From assembly GCA_045653945.1 (NCBI GenBank), contig JAZOML010000003.1, forward strand, positions 1 to 64,000: 64,000 bases of DNA. The letters run 5' to 3'. Positions 9,217-17,555 of this stretch are shown here, piece by piece. Made by a program: the position numbers and the translations under genes. The notes under the pieces are model-generated. The model was not told the origin of the DNA. It saw nothing but the letters and a program-made list of their open reading frames with translations, and ran no database searches. How positions within the stretch are numbered: position 1 is the stretch's first letter; each line of letters starts with the position of its first letter. The DNA comes from SIG673 sp045653945. GTDB lineage: Bacteria; Bacillota; Clostridia; Oscillospirales; CAG-272.

Positions 9217-9855
9217 TTGGACACCGAAAACAAGGATTTAAAAATCATTTTCGCCGAAAACCTCACGAATTTGCGCACTGAGGCGAAAATGACACAGCTG
9301 GAGCTCGGCAATGCAATAAGTTATTCCGATAAGGCAATTTCAAAATGGGAACGCGCCGAAGCAATTCCAGATGCCTACGTGCTTATGGACCTTGCTAAAA
9401 TATTCGGAGTTACGGTAGACTACCTGCTCCACGACCATAAGGGCAGAGCAAGAGCAAAGAAAATTAATTACGCAAGCGTTATTATGCTTGCAATAATCGC
9501 CATTTACACAGTTTTTTCAATACCGTATATCACCATTTTTCTCACTGCGGGTATTAGTTATTGGATGTTTTTTATCTACGCCACCGTCGTTTCACTCGTC
9601 GTTTTAACTGTATTTAGCTTTGTGTGGGGAAAAACTCATCTCAGTATGATTATTATGTCGGCTATGGTGTCAAGTATTATCTTTATGATTTACTGTATTT
9701 TCCTGCCTTGGGGTAATTTCTGGCAAATACTTTGCCTCATTCCACCCGCAATTTTAATCGTAATCTGCTGCTTCAAAATAAAAATCGTTAAATTTTCATT
9801 TATTAAGCGATTATCAAAAAAAGATACCTCAAGCACCAAAAAAGAGGTAAACTAA
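9217..9855 (+). CDS. XRE-family HTH regulator with C-terminal membrane domain
   Basis: 212 residues. Residues about 9-65 are a Cro/CI-type helix-turn-helix (NLRTEAKMTQLELGNAISYS, then KAISKWERAEAIP), followed from about residue 85 by four or five hydrophobic helices and a short basic tail. This architecture, a DNA-binding domain tethered to the membrane, is common in Firmicutes and may sense envelope or membrane state; the ligand is unknown. The start is TTG at 9217, set by the strong GAAAGGAG site seven bases upstream. It has its own promoter and terminator, so it is monocistronic. Confidence 0.8.
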   Translation: MDTENKDLKIIFAENLTNLRTEAKMTQLELGNAISYSDKAISKWERAEAIPDAYVLMDLAKIFGVTVDYLLHDHKGRARAKKINYASVIMLAIIAIYTVFSIPYITIFLTAGISYWMFFIYATVVSLVVLTVFSFVWGKTHLSMIIMSAMVSSIIFMIYCIFLPWGNFWQILCLIPPAILIVICCFKIKIVKFSFIKRLSKKDTSSTKKEVN

Positions 9856-9875
9856 CCCCAAAAAACTATAAAACA

Positions 9876-9906
9876 AGGCAACTCTACGGCTTGTAGAGTT
9901 GCCTTT
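9876..9906 (+). terminator. Rho-independent terminator
   Basis: Thirteen-base-pair stem (AAGGCAACTCTAC and its complement) with a five-base loop followed by TTTT, just after the HTH membrane gene. Confidence 0.9.
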
Positions 9907-9962
9907 TCTATTTAGTAGAGTTGATACACCAACCAAGTAGAGCACCTTATCAAAACAGTAGG

Positions 9963-9991
9963 TTGTCTTTTTCCCCTCTGCCGTATATAAT
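9963..9991 (+). promoter_or_regulatory. Sigma-A promoter of degV
   Basis: TTGTCT (9963-9968), 17-base spacer and TATAAT (9986-9991), 80 bases before the DegV start. Confidence 0.65.
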
Positions 9992-10070
9992 TAAAACGTA
10001 AAGCCGAGGGCGGTGAATAAAAGCCGCCAAAAAAGGCAAAAATAACCAAAAACCGAAAGGATTATTTACT

Positions 10071-10958
10071 ATGAGTTACATTCTGAGCTGCTGCTCCACC
10101 GCCGATTTGACCAAGGAACACCTTGATTCAAGAAATATAAAGTACGCATACTTCCATTATTATCTTGACGACGTTGAATACCCCGACGATATGGGACATA
10201 CGATTGCCTTTGATAAATTCTATCAAATGATGGACGAGGGAGCAGACACACGCACCTCTCAAATAAACGCCGACGAATTCGTTACACTCTTTACTCCTTA
10301 TTTAAAAGAAGGTAAGGATATCGTCCACGTAACCACCTCATCGGGAATTTCGGGCGTGTATAACTCCGCTATCATAGCAAGAGATATTTTAAAGGAAGAA
10401 TTTCCCGAAAGAAACGTATATATCGTTGATAGCCTTGCGGCGTCCTCGGGCTACGGACTGCTTATGGATAAGCTTGCAGACCTAAGGGATAGTGGTATGA
10501 GCGCCGCCGAGCTTGTCGCTTGGGCTGAGGAAAACAAAAAGAGAGTACAACACTGGTTCTTCTCCACCGACCTGAAATTCTTCGTTAAAGGAGGACGTGT
10601 GTCAAGGGTTGCAGGCTTTGTAGGCTCTATACTTAAAATTTGTCCTCTTCTTAACGTATCTGACGAGGGTAAGCTCGTGCCCAAGGAAAAAATACGCTTA
10701 AAGAAAAACGCCATCCTTGCCGCCTTTGAAAAAATGAAGGAAAACGCAGAAAACGGCGCGGATTATGACGGCAAATGCTACATCTCCAACTCCGCCTGCG
10801 AGGAGGACGCACGCGAGCTTGCCGCCCTTATCGAGGGCTACTTCCCCAAAATGAACGGCAAGGTCGAAATTATGAGCATCGGCACTACTATCGGCAGTCA
10901 TACAGGCCCCGGCACAGTTGCACTGTTCTTCTGGGCAGGCAACACCGACAGAGGCTAA
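10071..10958 (+). CDS. DegV family fatty-acid-binding protein
   Basis: 295 residues with DegV hallmarks: N-terminal beta strand and SCCSTADLT segment, the TSSGISGVYNSA loop that binds the fatty-acid carboxylate (about residues 85-96), and the FFVKGGRVSR motif near 170. DegV/FakB proteins present fatty acids to FakA kinase for phospholipid synthesis; no fakA is nearby, so lipid binding is the safe statement. ATG at 10071 follows GAAAGGA. The PAP2-like membrane gene follows after 67 bases, and the two may be cotranscribed. Confidence 0.88.
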   Translation: MSYILSCCSTADLTKEHLDSRNIKYAYFHYYLDDVEYPDDMGHTIAFDKFYQMMDEGADTRTSQINADEFVTLFTPYLKEGKDIVHVTTSSGISGVYNSAIIARDILKEEFPERNVYIVDSLAASSGYGLLMDKLADLRDSGMSAAELVAWAEENKKRVQHWFFSTDLKFFVKGGRVSRVAGFVGSILKICPLLNVSDEGKLVPKEKIRLKKNAILAAFEKMKENAENGADYDGKCYISNSACEEDARELAALIEGYFPKMNGKVEIMSIGTTIGSHTGPGTVALFFWAGNTDRG

Positions 10959-11025
10959 GCTTTAATATTCATTGGCATAAGCAACAACCAATTTCCCCCT
11001 TTTATATTTATATAGGTAACACAAA

Positions 11026-11607
11026 ATGAGCAAAGAAAACAAAAATAAACTCGCAAAATTCATTCGCGCGATTGCTATACCGCCTACGTTTGTGGTAATT
11101 CTCGCAATTTCACTCTACCTTTTAAATCCATCGGCATTCAGACACGCAGGCGACCTACTCTTAACGGTAACCTTTCTTGCACTTTTACCCGCACTTGCGT
11201 ATCCGTTTGCTAAAATTATTCCTTCTTTTAAAATAAAAGGTAGAGCAGGCTCGCGCACACTCGCATTTTTAACGAGCACCGTAGGATATATCGGCGGCAC
11301 ACTCTACGCATTTTTAACTAACGCAACCGATGACCTTAAATTTATTTTCATCGGCTACCTCGTAGCTCTTGCCGCACTGACGGCTTTCAATAAAATCTTC
11401 AAGCTCAAAGCAAGCGGCCACGCCTGCGGCATTCTCGGACCACTGCTCTACGCCGTATATTTCTTTGGCCTTGGTTGGCTTATTCCCTGCGCCATAGTCG
11501 GCTGCGCCGTCGTATGGGCGTCTATCTACCGAGGCAGCCACACACCAAAGGAGCTGCTGCTCGGCGGTATGTGCGCAATAGCAGGCTTTTGCATAGGACT
11601 CATATAA
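11026..11607 (+). CDS. Multi-pass membrane protein, possible degenerate PAP2-type phosphatase
   Basis: 193 residues, strongly hydrophobic, about six membrane segments. KASGHACG near residue 128 resembles the PAP2 PSGH motif and YRGSHTPKELLLG near 168 resembles the third PAP2 motif (R, H, acidic), but the Arg six residues before the His is Ser and the usual Asp is Glu. It could be a lipid or isoprenoid phosphatase relative that has diverged, or inactive. It lies downstream of degV, a lipid-linked neighbour. Confidence 0.45.
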   Translation: MSKENKNKLAKFIRAIAIPPTFVVILAISLYLLNPSAFRHAGDLLLTVTFLALLPALAYPFAKIIPSFKIKGRAGSRTLAFLTSTVGYIGGTLYAFLTNATDDLKFIFIGYLVALAALTAFNKIFKLKASGHACGILGPLLYAVYFFGLGWLIPCAIVGCAVVWASIYRGSHTPKELLLGGMCAIAGFCIGLI

Positions 11608-11651
11608 CACCAAACTAAAAAGTAAAAAAATTGTGAATATTCAAAAACAAC

Positions 11652-11680
11652 TTGCATTTTATAAAATAATATGATATAAT
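11652..11680 (+). promoter_or_regulatory. Sigma-A promoter of rpsO
   Basis: TTGCAT (11652-11657), 17-base spacer, TATAAT (11675-11680). Confidence 0.8.
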
Positions 11681-11687
11681 TCAGTTC

Positions 11688-11785
11688 AAGCGACGAAAAG
11701 TAAAACTTCGCAGCTTATACCCTTGCTCAGTGTACGGACGGATTCACCTACCTGCACTTAGCTTTGGGAAGAAAATCTAAAGAAA
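11688..11785 (+). promoter_or_regulatory. rpsO 5' leader, possible S15 autoregulatory RNA
   Basis: About 110 untranslated bases between the rpsO promoter and start. S15 often represses its own mRNA through a structured leader, but leader structures differ between phyla and I did not match this one to a known motif. Confidence 0.35.
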
Positions 11786-11798
11786 GGTGATAAAAACA

Positions 11799-12062
11799 AT
11801 GATGAAAGACGTAAAGCAGTCAATTATCGAGGCTAACAAGACTCACGAGAACGACACAGGCTCGCCTGAGGTTCAAATCGCTCTCCTTACCTCGAGAATT
11901 CAAAACCTTACCGAGCATCTCAAGAAGAACGACAAGGACCACCACAGCCGTCGCGGACTTCTTAAAATGGTCGGCCAGCGTCGTAAGCTCCTTGCTTACC
12001 TTCAGAAGAAGGACATCGAGCGTTACCGCGCAATCATCGAAAAGCTCGGCATCAGAAAGTAA
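11799..12062 (+). CDS. rpsO: 30S ribosomal protein S15
   Basis: 87 residues, the normal length, with the S15 core NDTGSPEVQIALLT near the N-terminus and DKDHHSRRGLL at about 45. S15 binds the central domain of 16S rRNA early in 30S assembly. The ATG at 11799 (protein MMKDVKQ) follows AGAAAGGTG; a GTG at 11787 in frame is part of that ribosome binding site and is an unlikely start. pnp lies downstream, the classic rpsO-pnp order, but a terminator separates them. Confidence 0.97.
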   Translation: MMKDVKQSIIEANKTHENDTGSPEVQIALLTSRIQNLTEHLKKNDKDHHSRRGLLKMVGQRRKLLAYLQKKDIERYRAIIEKLGIRK

Positions 12063-12093
12063 TTTGGACGCCCGCTCACAGATGTACCCAAAC

Positions 12094-12130
12094 GGGCAAT
12101 TTCCGGTAACGGAAATTGCCCTATTCTTTT
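12094..12130 (+). terminator. rpsO terminator
   Basis: Eleven-base-pair stem (12094-12104 with 12111-12121) followed by a T-rich tract. Confidence 0.9.
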
Positions 12131-12180
12131 AATTAAAACGGAAAATAGGGAATATCTACTTTTATTCTGCCACTTCCAAG

Positions 12181-12310
12181 AGGTTGCACGAAGTATTCTT
12201 TTACACCGATAGACCGCAAGCGCAAAGCTTAAAGCTTAGAAAAAACAACGGGCCTATCGGTGTAAAAGAGTTCTTTGCGCCACTTTCTTGCAAGAAAGTG
12301 GTAAAAATAA
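12181..12310. repeat. Hairpin-rich intergenic repeat before pnp
   Basis: Two nested palindromes: a 15-base-pair stem at 12198-12212/12254-12268 and a perfect 22-base palindrome at 12280-12301, joined by GTTCTTTGCG. The second palindrome belongs to the dispersed hairpin family; it stands about 60 bases before the pnp start and would lie in its 5' leader. Confidence 0.75.
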
Positions 12311-12364
12311 AAGCTCGATTTTCCCCATTTACCGCTTAAATATAAAAAATGGAGGAATTTTAAA

Positions 12365-14551
12365 ATGTTTGAGAAATTCAGAAGCTTCGAGTATGAGCTC
12401 GCAGGCAAAAAGCTCGTTATCGAAACGGGCAAAATGGCAGGACTTGCAAACGGTGCTTGTCTTGTAAAGCTCGGCGAAACCAGCGTTCTTGCAACCGCAA
12501 CCGCAAGTGCAAAGCCCCGCGACGGCATCGATTTTCTTCCCCTTTCGGTAGACTTCGACGCACGTCTTTATGCAGCAGGTAAGATCCCCGGCTCTTTCAA
12601 CAAGAGAGAGGGCAGACCGACTGAAAAGTCTATTCTTTCTTCAAGAGTTATTGATAGACCTATCCGTCCCCTTTTCCCCAAGGATCTCCGCAATGACGTT
12701 GCAATCAACCTTCTTATCCTTTCGGTAGAGCCCGACTGTGAGCCTGAGGTTGCAGCAATGATCGGTGCATCTATTGCACTTTCTATTTCCGATATTCCGT
12801 GGAACGGACCTATCGCAGGTCTTCACGTAGGACTTGTTGACGGCGAAATCGTTCTCAACCCGAACTACGAGCAGAGAAAGGTAAGCGACCTTGAGCTTAC
12901 CGTAGCAGGCTCTCTTGAAAAGGTCGTTATGATAGAGGCAGGCGCAAAGGAAGTTCCCGATGACGTTATGTTCGACGCCATTATGAAGGCTCACGAGGAA
13001 ATCAAGAAGCTTTGCGCATTTATCAACGGCATCGTTGCTGAAATCGGCAAGCCCAAATTCGATTACCCCTCTTGCGAGCTTGACCACGATATGTTCGATA
13101 AGGTTTTCGCATTTTGCGAGAAGGACCTTATGTTCGCTCTTGACACCGATGACAAAACCGTCCGTGATGCTCGTGTAGAGCCTATCAAGGACGCTATCGT
13201 TGAAAAGTTCAGCGAGGAATACCCCGAAATCGGTGCTATAATGGAAGAGCTTATCTACAAGCTCCAGAAGAAGATTGTTCGCCGTTGGCTGCTCGTTGAC
13301 AAGAAGCGTGTTGACGGAAGAAGAATGGACCAAATCCGTCCCCTCGATGCTCAGGTTGAGCTTATCCCGAGAGTTCACGGAAGCGGTATGTTCACCAGAG
13401 GTCAGACTCAGGTTCTTACCATCTGTACGCTCGGCAGTCTTTCCGAGGCTCAGCTCCTTGACGATATAGACGACCAAACCGAAAAGAGATATATCCACCA
13501 CTACAATATGCCCGGCTTCTCCACAGGCGAGGCTAAGGCTGCTCGTACCCCCGGTAGACGTGAAATCGGTCACGGTGCTCTTGCTGAAAGATCACTTCTC
13601 CCCGTACTTCCCAGCCCCGAGGAGTTCCCCTACACCATCCGCTGTGTATCCGAGGTTATCTCCTCTAACGGCTCTACCTCTCAGGCATCCGTTTGCGGCT
13701 CCACCCTTGCTCTTATGGACGCAGGCGTTCCGATAACTGCTCCCGTTGCAGGTATTTCCTGCGGACTTATCACCGAGGAGGACGGCTCTTGGTCTACTAT
13801 GATAGACATTCAGGGACTTGAGGACTTCTACGGCGATATGGACTTCAAGGTAGCAGGTACTCACAAGGGTATCACCTCTATTCAGATGGACCTCAAGATT
13901 GACGGTCTTACCCCCGAAATCATCAAAGAGGCTTTCGCAGTAACCCATAAGGGAAGAGATTACATCATCGACGAATATATCCTCAAGGCTATCCCCGGTC
14001 CTCGTTGCGAGGTTTCCAAGTACGCTCCCAAGATGACCACCTTCCAGATTGACCCCGACAAGATTCGTGAGGTTATCGGTAAGGGCGGTAGCGTAATTCA
14101 GAAGATTTGTGCAGACAGCGGCGCAAAGGTTGACATCAACGACGACGGTATCATTACTATCGCGGCAGTTAACGGCGAGAGCGCAGCTATTGCTAAGGCT
14201 ATGATCGATGCTATCGTATTCGAGCCTGTTGTTGGCGAAATCTACGACGGTAAGGTTGTTAAAATCCTTGCAAGCAAGGATAAACCCACCGAGGACGTAG
14301 GCTGCTTCGTTGAATACGCCCCCGGCAAAGAGGGTATGGTTCACATCTCCAAGATTTGCGCAAAGAGAATCAACAAGGTAACCGATGCAGGTATCGACGT
14401 TGGCTCCGAGGTTAAGGTTAAGTATCTTGGTCTTGACAAGAAGGGCCGTATGGATTTCTCTATCAAGGACGCAACCGCTCCCGACACCTTAGTTCAGGAA
14501 GCCGAGGTTGAGGAAAAGCATTATAGCAGACCTCTCCGTAAGCCCGAGTAA
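12365..14551 (+). CDS. pnp: Polynucleotide phosphorylase
   Basis: Phosphorolytic 3'-5' exoribonuclease of mRNA decay. 728 residues of normal length: first RNase PH domain, alpha-helical domain, second RNase PH domain (RGQTQVLT near 340, about 320-540), KH domain with GKGGSVIQKI near residue 575 and a C-terminal S1 domain (about 620-695). Start at 12365 is set by GGAGGAATTTTAAA. Preceded by rpsO and a repeat hairpin; followed by its own terminator. Confidence 0.98.
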   Translation: MFEKFRSFEYELAGKKLVIETGKMAGLANGACLVKLGETSVLATATASAKPRDGIDFLPLSVDFDARLYAAGKIPGSFNKREGRPTEKSILSSRVIDRPIRPLFPKDLRNDVAINLLILSVEPDCEPEVAAMIGASIALSISDIPWNGPIAGLHVGLVDGEIVLNPNYEQRKVSDLELTVAGSLEKVVMIEAGAKEVPDDVMFDAIMKAHEEIKKLCAFINGIVAEIGKPKFDYPSCELDHDMFDKVFAFCEKDLMFALDTDDKTVRDARVEPIKDAIVEKFSEEYPEIGAIMEELIYKLQKKIVRRWLLVDKKRVDGRRMDQIRPLDAQVELIPRVHGSGMFTRGQTQVLTICTLGSLSEAQLLDDIDDQTEKRYIHHYNMPGFSTGEAKAARTPGRREIGHGALAERSLLPVLPSPEEFPYTIRCVSEVISSNGSTSQASVCGSTLALMDAGVPITAPVAGISCGLITEEDGSWSTMIDIQGLEDFYGDMDFKVAGTHKGITSIQMDLKIDGLTPEIIKEAFAVTHKGRDYIIDEYILKAIPGPRCEVSKYAPKMTTFQIDPDKIREVIGKGGSVIQKICADSGAKVDINDDGIITIAAVNGESAAIAKAMIDAIVFEPVVGEIYDGKVVKILASKDKPTEDVGCFVEYAPGKEGMVHISKICAKRINKVTDAGIDVGSEVKVKYLGLDKKGRMDFSIKDATAPDTLVQEAEVEEKHYSRPLRKPE

Positions 14552-14644
14552 GCAAGCGCCTACGGGCAAAAGGCGATGCGAGCTTTAGTGCGAACATATC
14601 AAACATCGCTAAGCCGGGTTCAGATTAAATATTAAACAAAAATT

Positions 14645-14673
14645 GACCGACCTTGATAGGTCGGTCTTTTTTT
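14645..14673 (+). terminator. pnp terminator
   Basis: GACCGACC/GGTCGGTC stem with six-base loop and a run of seven T. Confidence 0.9.
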
Positions 14674-14730
14674 GGAAAACACCAAATTAAAATAAGTTTG
14701 TTTTTTCGTATATTATGTTCTTTTTTTATT

Positions 14731-14767
14731 ATGGGTATAATAGTATAATAAATATAGAAATACCCAT
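14731..14767 (+). promoter_or_regulatory. Inverted repeat over the aldolase promoter region
   Basis: ATGGGTAT (14731-14738) and its exact complement ATACCCAT (14760-14767) bracket two TATAAT-like elements (14736-14741, 14744-14749), 22 bases before the aldolase start. It could be a repressor operator or a 5' hairpin. Confidence 0.4.
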
Positions 14768-14789
14768 TTAATAAGGAGCATAGCACAAA

Positions 14790-15437
14790 ATGAAAATTTT
14801 TATTGATACTGCAAACGTAGATGAAATAAAGTCGGCGGCACGCCTTGGAATACTTTCGGGCGTAACCACCAACCCCTCTCTTATCGCAAAGGAAGGCAAG
14901 AAATTCGAGGACGTTATAAAGGAAATCACCGAGATAGTTGACGGGCCTATCAGCGCCGAGGTCCTCTCGCCCATAGCCGAGGGTATGATTAGCGAGGCAA
15001 AGGAGCTTGCCAAAATTCACCCAAATATAGTTATAAAAATCCCCGTTTGCGCTGAGGGACTTGTGGCAGTCAAGGAGCTTTCGGCTCTTGGTATCAAGAC
15101 CAACGTAACCCTTATTTTCAGTGCGGCGCAGGCGCTTCTCGCCGCAAAGGCAGGAGCAACCTACGTAAGCCCCTTTATCGGCAGACTTGACGATATTGCG
15201 GACAACGGCAGCGAGCTTATTGAGGATATTGCGGACATCTTCGCTATCCACGGCATTGAAACCGAGATAATCGCGGCTTCAATAAGAGGACCGCAGGACG
15301 CTATCCGCGCAGCAAAGGCAGGCTCCCATATCTCCACTATTCCTTATAAAGTAATTTTGCAGATGATAAGCCACCCCTTGACCGATAAGGGCATCGAAAA
15401 ATTCAACGCCGACTGGGCGCGTGGCACACGAGCTTAA
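14790..15437 (+). CDS. Transaldolase/fructose-6-phosphate aldolase family protein
   Basis: 215 residues, the short FSA/TalC class. N-terminal FIDTANVDEI and GVTTNPSL motifs are intact, and the Schiff-base Lys is at residue 83 in VIKIPVCAEGL. Family members cleave or form fructose-6-phosphate, or act as transaldolase in the pentose phosphate pathway; sequence alone does not separate these. ATG at 14790 follows AAGGAGCATAGCACAAA. The downstream gene is a sugar-kinase-like regulator, so the pair may handle a shared sugar. Confidence 0.88.
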   Translation: MKIFIDTANVDEIKSAARLGILSGVTTNPSLIAKEGKKFEDVIKEITEIVDGPISAEVLSPIAEGMISEAKELAKIHPNIVIKIPVCAEGLVAVKELSALGIKTNVTLIFSAAQALLAAKAGATYVSPFIGRLDDIADNGSELIEDIADIFAIHGIETEIIAASIRGPQDAIRAAKAGSHISTIPYKVILQMISHPLTDKGIEKFNADWARGTRA

Positions 15438-15439
15438 AT

Positions 15440-15736
15440 GAACACAGCGAGTGCCACTCCGAATATTTCTCTTGGTTAAAACCAAGCTTTTGCTCAAGCA
15501 AAAGACGAAATACTCCTATGGTTTATCGGATATTCGTAGTGCCTGCAGGGATAAGGCGGCACGAGCTTTGGGCGTTCAAATCGAATGCCGCTAATCAAGC
15601 TTTGTATAAGACTTGTTGCATAAAATCAAGAAAGGACGGCGAAAAGAAGGTAAGGAACAGCTTAAAACTTACTGCTCGGTTTTGGGTACGGTTGTTAAGA
15701 AGTTCTTTTGCTTTCTTTTCTTTCAAGAAAAGAAAG
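15440..15736. repeat. Compound intergenic repeat between aldolase and PfkB-AraC
   Basis: Left part (about 15450-15530) carries a stretch with AACCAAGCTTTTGCTC and GACGAAATACTCCTA that recurs twice at 28050-28215. The right end is an 11-base-pair hairpin of the dispersed family (15711-15721/15726-15736) preceded by AAGTTCTTTTG. The last base of that hairpin is the first base of the proposed GTG start of the next gene. Confidence 0.7.
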
Positions 15737-16968
15737 TGGTAAAAATACTAAATTTTGGTTCGTGTAATATAGACTTGGTATATACACTTGATCATATCGC
15801 GGTTTCGGGTGAAACGGAAAGCACACTCTCTCTTCGTACCTACCCGGGCGGAAAGGGACTGAACCAATCCGTTGCGGCGGCAAAGGCTGGCGCAAAAATA
15901 TACCACGCAGGTCTTGTCGGTCAAGACGGACAGGAGCTGCTTGATATTATGCAAAAAAACGGTGTTGACACAACCTTTGTCAAAACCGTAAACGAAAAAA
16001 GCGGACACGCAATAATTCAGGTAACCCCCGAGGGTGAAAACAGTATCATCACCTACTCGGGCGCAAACAGAAATTTCACTCAAAATTACATAGACGGGGT
16101 GCTTGAAAGCTTCGGAAAAAACGATATTTTGCTCCTGCAAAACGAAATCAACCTCGTTCCTTATATTGTAGATAAAGCACACGCAAAGGGTATGAGAATA
16201 GTCCTCAATCCCTCACCCGCAGACGATGATTTGAAAAAAATTGACTTCGGTAAGCTTACCTACCTTATTTTAAACGAGTTTGAGGCAAAGGGGCTTACAG
16301 GCACCTCGGACGCCGATGCAAGCATTATGTACCTTAGCAGACTCTACCCGAATTTAAAAATTATGCTCACGCTCGGTTCAAAGGGCTGTGTTTACGCCGA
16401 CGGAAGCGAGCGAATCTTCCACCCCGCATTTAAGGTTGACGTCATTGACAAAACGGCGGCAGGCACAACCTTTGCAGGATATTTTATAGCCGCCATTTCC
16501 AAGGGCGAGACGGTTTACGATGCAATTCGCTTTGCTTCGGGAGCGGCAGCGCTGTCCGTTTCAAGAAAGGGCGCAGCCCCATCTATTCCAAGCGAAAGCG
16601 AGGTGCTTGACGCACTTAAATTTCTCCGCCCTACCAAAACGGATAGCGAGTCGGAAAACCAAGTTAAACAAATTATCGGATATCTCGAAACTCATATCAC
16701 CGATGCAAGACTTGACGAACTTGCATCACTTCTCGGATACTCCTCGGTCTACACAAGCGGACTCATCAAAAAGCTTATTGGCAAAACCTTCTCCGCGCTT
16801 TTGCAGGAAAAACGCTGTCATATCGCCATCAAGCTGCTTCGTGAAACCGATATGCCTATCGAGGAAATAATCTTTGCGGTAGGCTACGAAAACGAAAGCT
16901 TTTTCCGCCGTATTTTCAGAGAAACCTACGGCATAAGCCCACTAAAATACCGTAAGAAAAACAGATAA
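15736..16968 (+). CDS. PfkB-type sugar-binding domain fused to AraC-type DNA-binding domain
   Basis: 410 residues. About 1-295 is a PfkB/ribokinase fold (start VKILNFGSCNIDLVY, substrate motif GGKGLNQSVAAAK), and about 305-410 is a complete AraC/XylS domain with two helix-turn-helix units (LDELASLLGYSSVYTSGLIKK-type first unit and the GYENESFFRRIFRETYG signature). The PfkB anion-hole motif, normally GAGD with a catalytic Asp, reads AAGTTF, so the catalytic Asp is Thr and kinase activity is doubtful; a sugar sensor is more likely. GTG at 15736 gives the normal PfkB N-terminus but has no clear ribosome binding site and abuts a repeat hairpin. Confidence 0.8.
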   Translation: MVKILNFGSCNIDLVYTLDHIAVSGETESTLSLRTYPGGKGLNQSVAAAKAGAKIYHAGLVGQDGQELLDIMQKNGVDTTFVKTVNEKSGHAIIQVTPEGENSIITYSGANRNFTQNYIDGVLESFGKNDILLLQNEINLVPYIVDKAHAKGMRIVLNPSPADDDLKKIDFGKLTYLILNEFEAKGLTGTSDADASIMYLSRLYPNLKIMLTLGSKGCVYADGSERIFHPAFKVDVIDKTAAGTTFAGYFIAAISKGETVYDAIRFASGAAALSVSRKGAAPSIPSESEVLDALKFLRPTKTDSESENQVKQIIGYLETHITDARLDELASLLGYSSVYTSGLIKKLIGKTFSALLQEKRCHIAIKLLRETDMPIEEIIFAVGYENESFFRRIFRETYGISPLKYRKKNR

Positions 16969-16976
16969 TTTAAAAA

Positions 16977-17002
16977 CCGAGGCTTTAAAGCCTCGGTTTT
17001 TT
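16977..17002 (+). terminator. Terminator after the PfkB-AraC gene
   Basis: Twenty-base palindrome with seven-base-pair GC-rich stem followed by TTTTTT. The same palindrome is repeated exactly at 17429-17448. Confidence 0.92.
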
Positions 17003-17088
17003 ATTCTTTTTCATAAAGACCTGCCACAGCAAACTGCATCCCCTTGCGAAATCCGTCAATTTTACACACCTCTATCTCAAACACACAC

Positions 17089-17159
17089 TTGACATCTAGT
17101 AAATGTCATTATTCATATTATAACATAATATAATTAAAAATGTCAAGCACTAAATGTCA
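17089..17159 (+). promoter_or_regulatory. Putative promoter-operator of the small HTH gene
   Basis: TTGACA at 17089 overlaps an inverted repeat TGACAT/ATGTCA (17090-17095 and 17103-17108). TGTCA recurs at 17141-17145 and 17155-17159 just before the gene. Repeated half-sites over the promoter suggest autoregulation by the HTH protein. Confidence 0.5.
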
Positions 17160-17175
17160 AAGAGAGGCTACGTGT

Positions 17176-17418
17176 ATGTTTAAAAATAAGGCGAACGGCA
17201 AAAATAATATTTGCGGTGAAAATATAAAAGAAATAAGACTTAATCAAGCTCCCAAAATGTCGCAAAGAGCTCTTGCGGATAAGCTCCAACTACTCGGCGT
17301 TGACGTTGATAAAAACGCAATTCAACGTATCGAAAGCGGTCAGAGATTTGTAACCGATATTGAAATTAAAGCGATAGCAAAAATTTTCGGCACAACCGTT
17401 GACCAGCTGTTAATCTAA
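17176..17418 (+). CDS. Small XRE-family transcriptional regulator
   Basis: 80 residues, little more than a Cro/CI helix-turn-helix (KEIRLNQAPKMSQRALADKL, then DVDKNAIQRIESGQRFVTD, ending TTVDQLLI). Start 17176 is chosen because AGAGAGG stands eight bases upstream; an ATG at 17140 lacks a site and would overlap the TGTCA half-sites. It probably represses itself; other targets are unknown. Confidence 0.78.
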   Translation: MFKNKANGKNNICGENIKEIRLNQAPKMSQRALADKLQLLGVDVDKNAIQRIESGQRFVTDIEIKAIAKIFGTTVDQLLI

Positions 17419-17428
17419 TATATAAAAA

Positions 17429-17455
17429 CCGAGGCTTTAAAGCCTCGGTTTTTTT
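17429..17455. terminator. Terminator, identical copy of that at 16977
   Basis: CCGAGGC/GCCTCGG palindrome with T run, same 20 bases as the terminator after the upstream gene. Confidence 0.92.
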
Positions 17456-17520
17456 GTTATACCAGCTCTTTAAAAATCATTTGAGCCAACACGACAAATT
17501 TCTTTTGTATATAATAGTCA

Positions 17521-17551
17521 AAAAAAGCCAATCCAAAGGGATTGGCTTTTT
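17521..17551 (-). terminator. Terminator of the LRR/Sel1 gene
   Basis: GCCAATCC/GGATTGGC stem; on the minus strand it ends in a T run, five bases beyond the stop of the gene at 17556. Confidence 0.9.
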
Positions 17552-17555
17552 ATCA

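Noticed and set aside
12641..14344. Long minus-strand ORFs opposite pnp
   Set aside because: Shadows caused by the strong codon bias of pnp; no family motifs.
16977..17455. Two identical terminator palindromes as ends of a small mobile unit carrying the HTH gene
   Set aside because: The matches are in direct orientation by nature (palindromes), have no flanking duplication and work as plain terminators; transfer is not supported.
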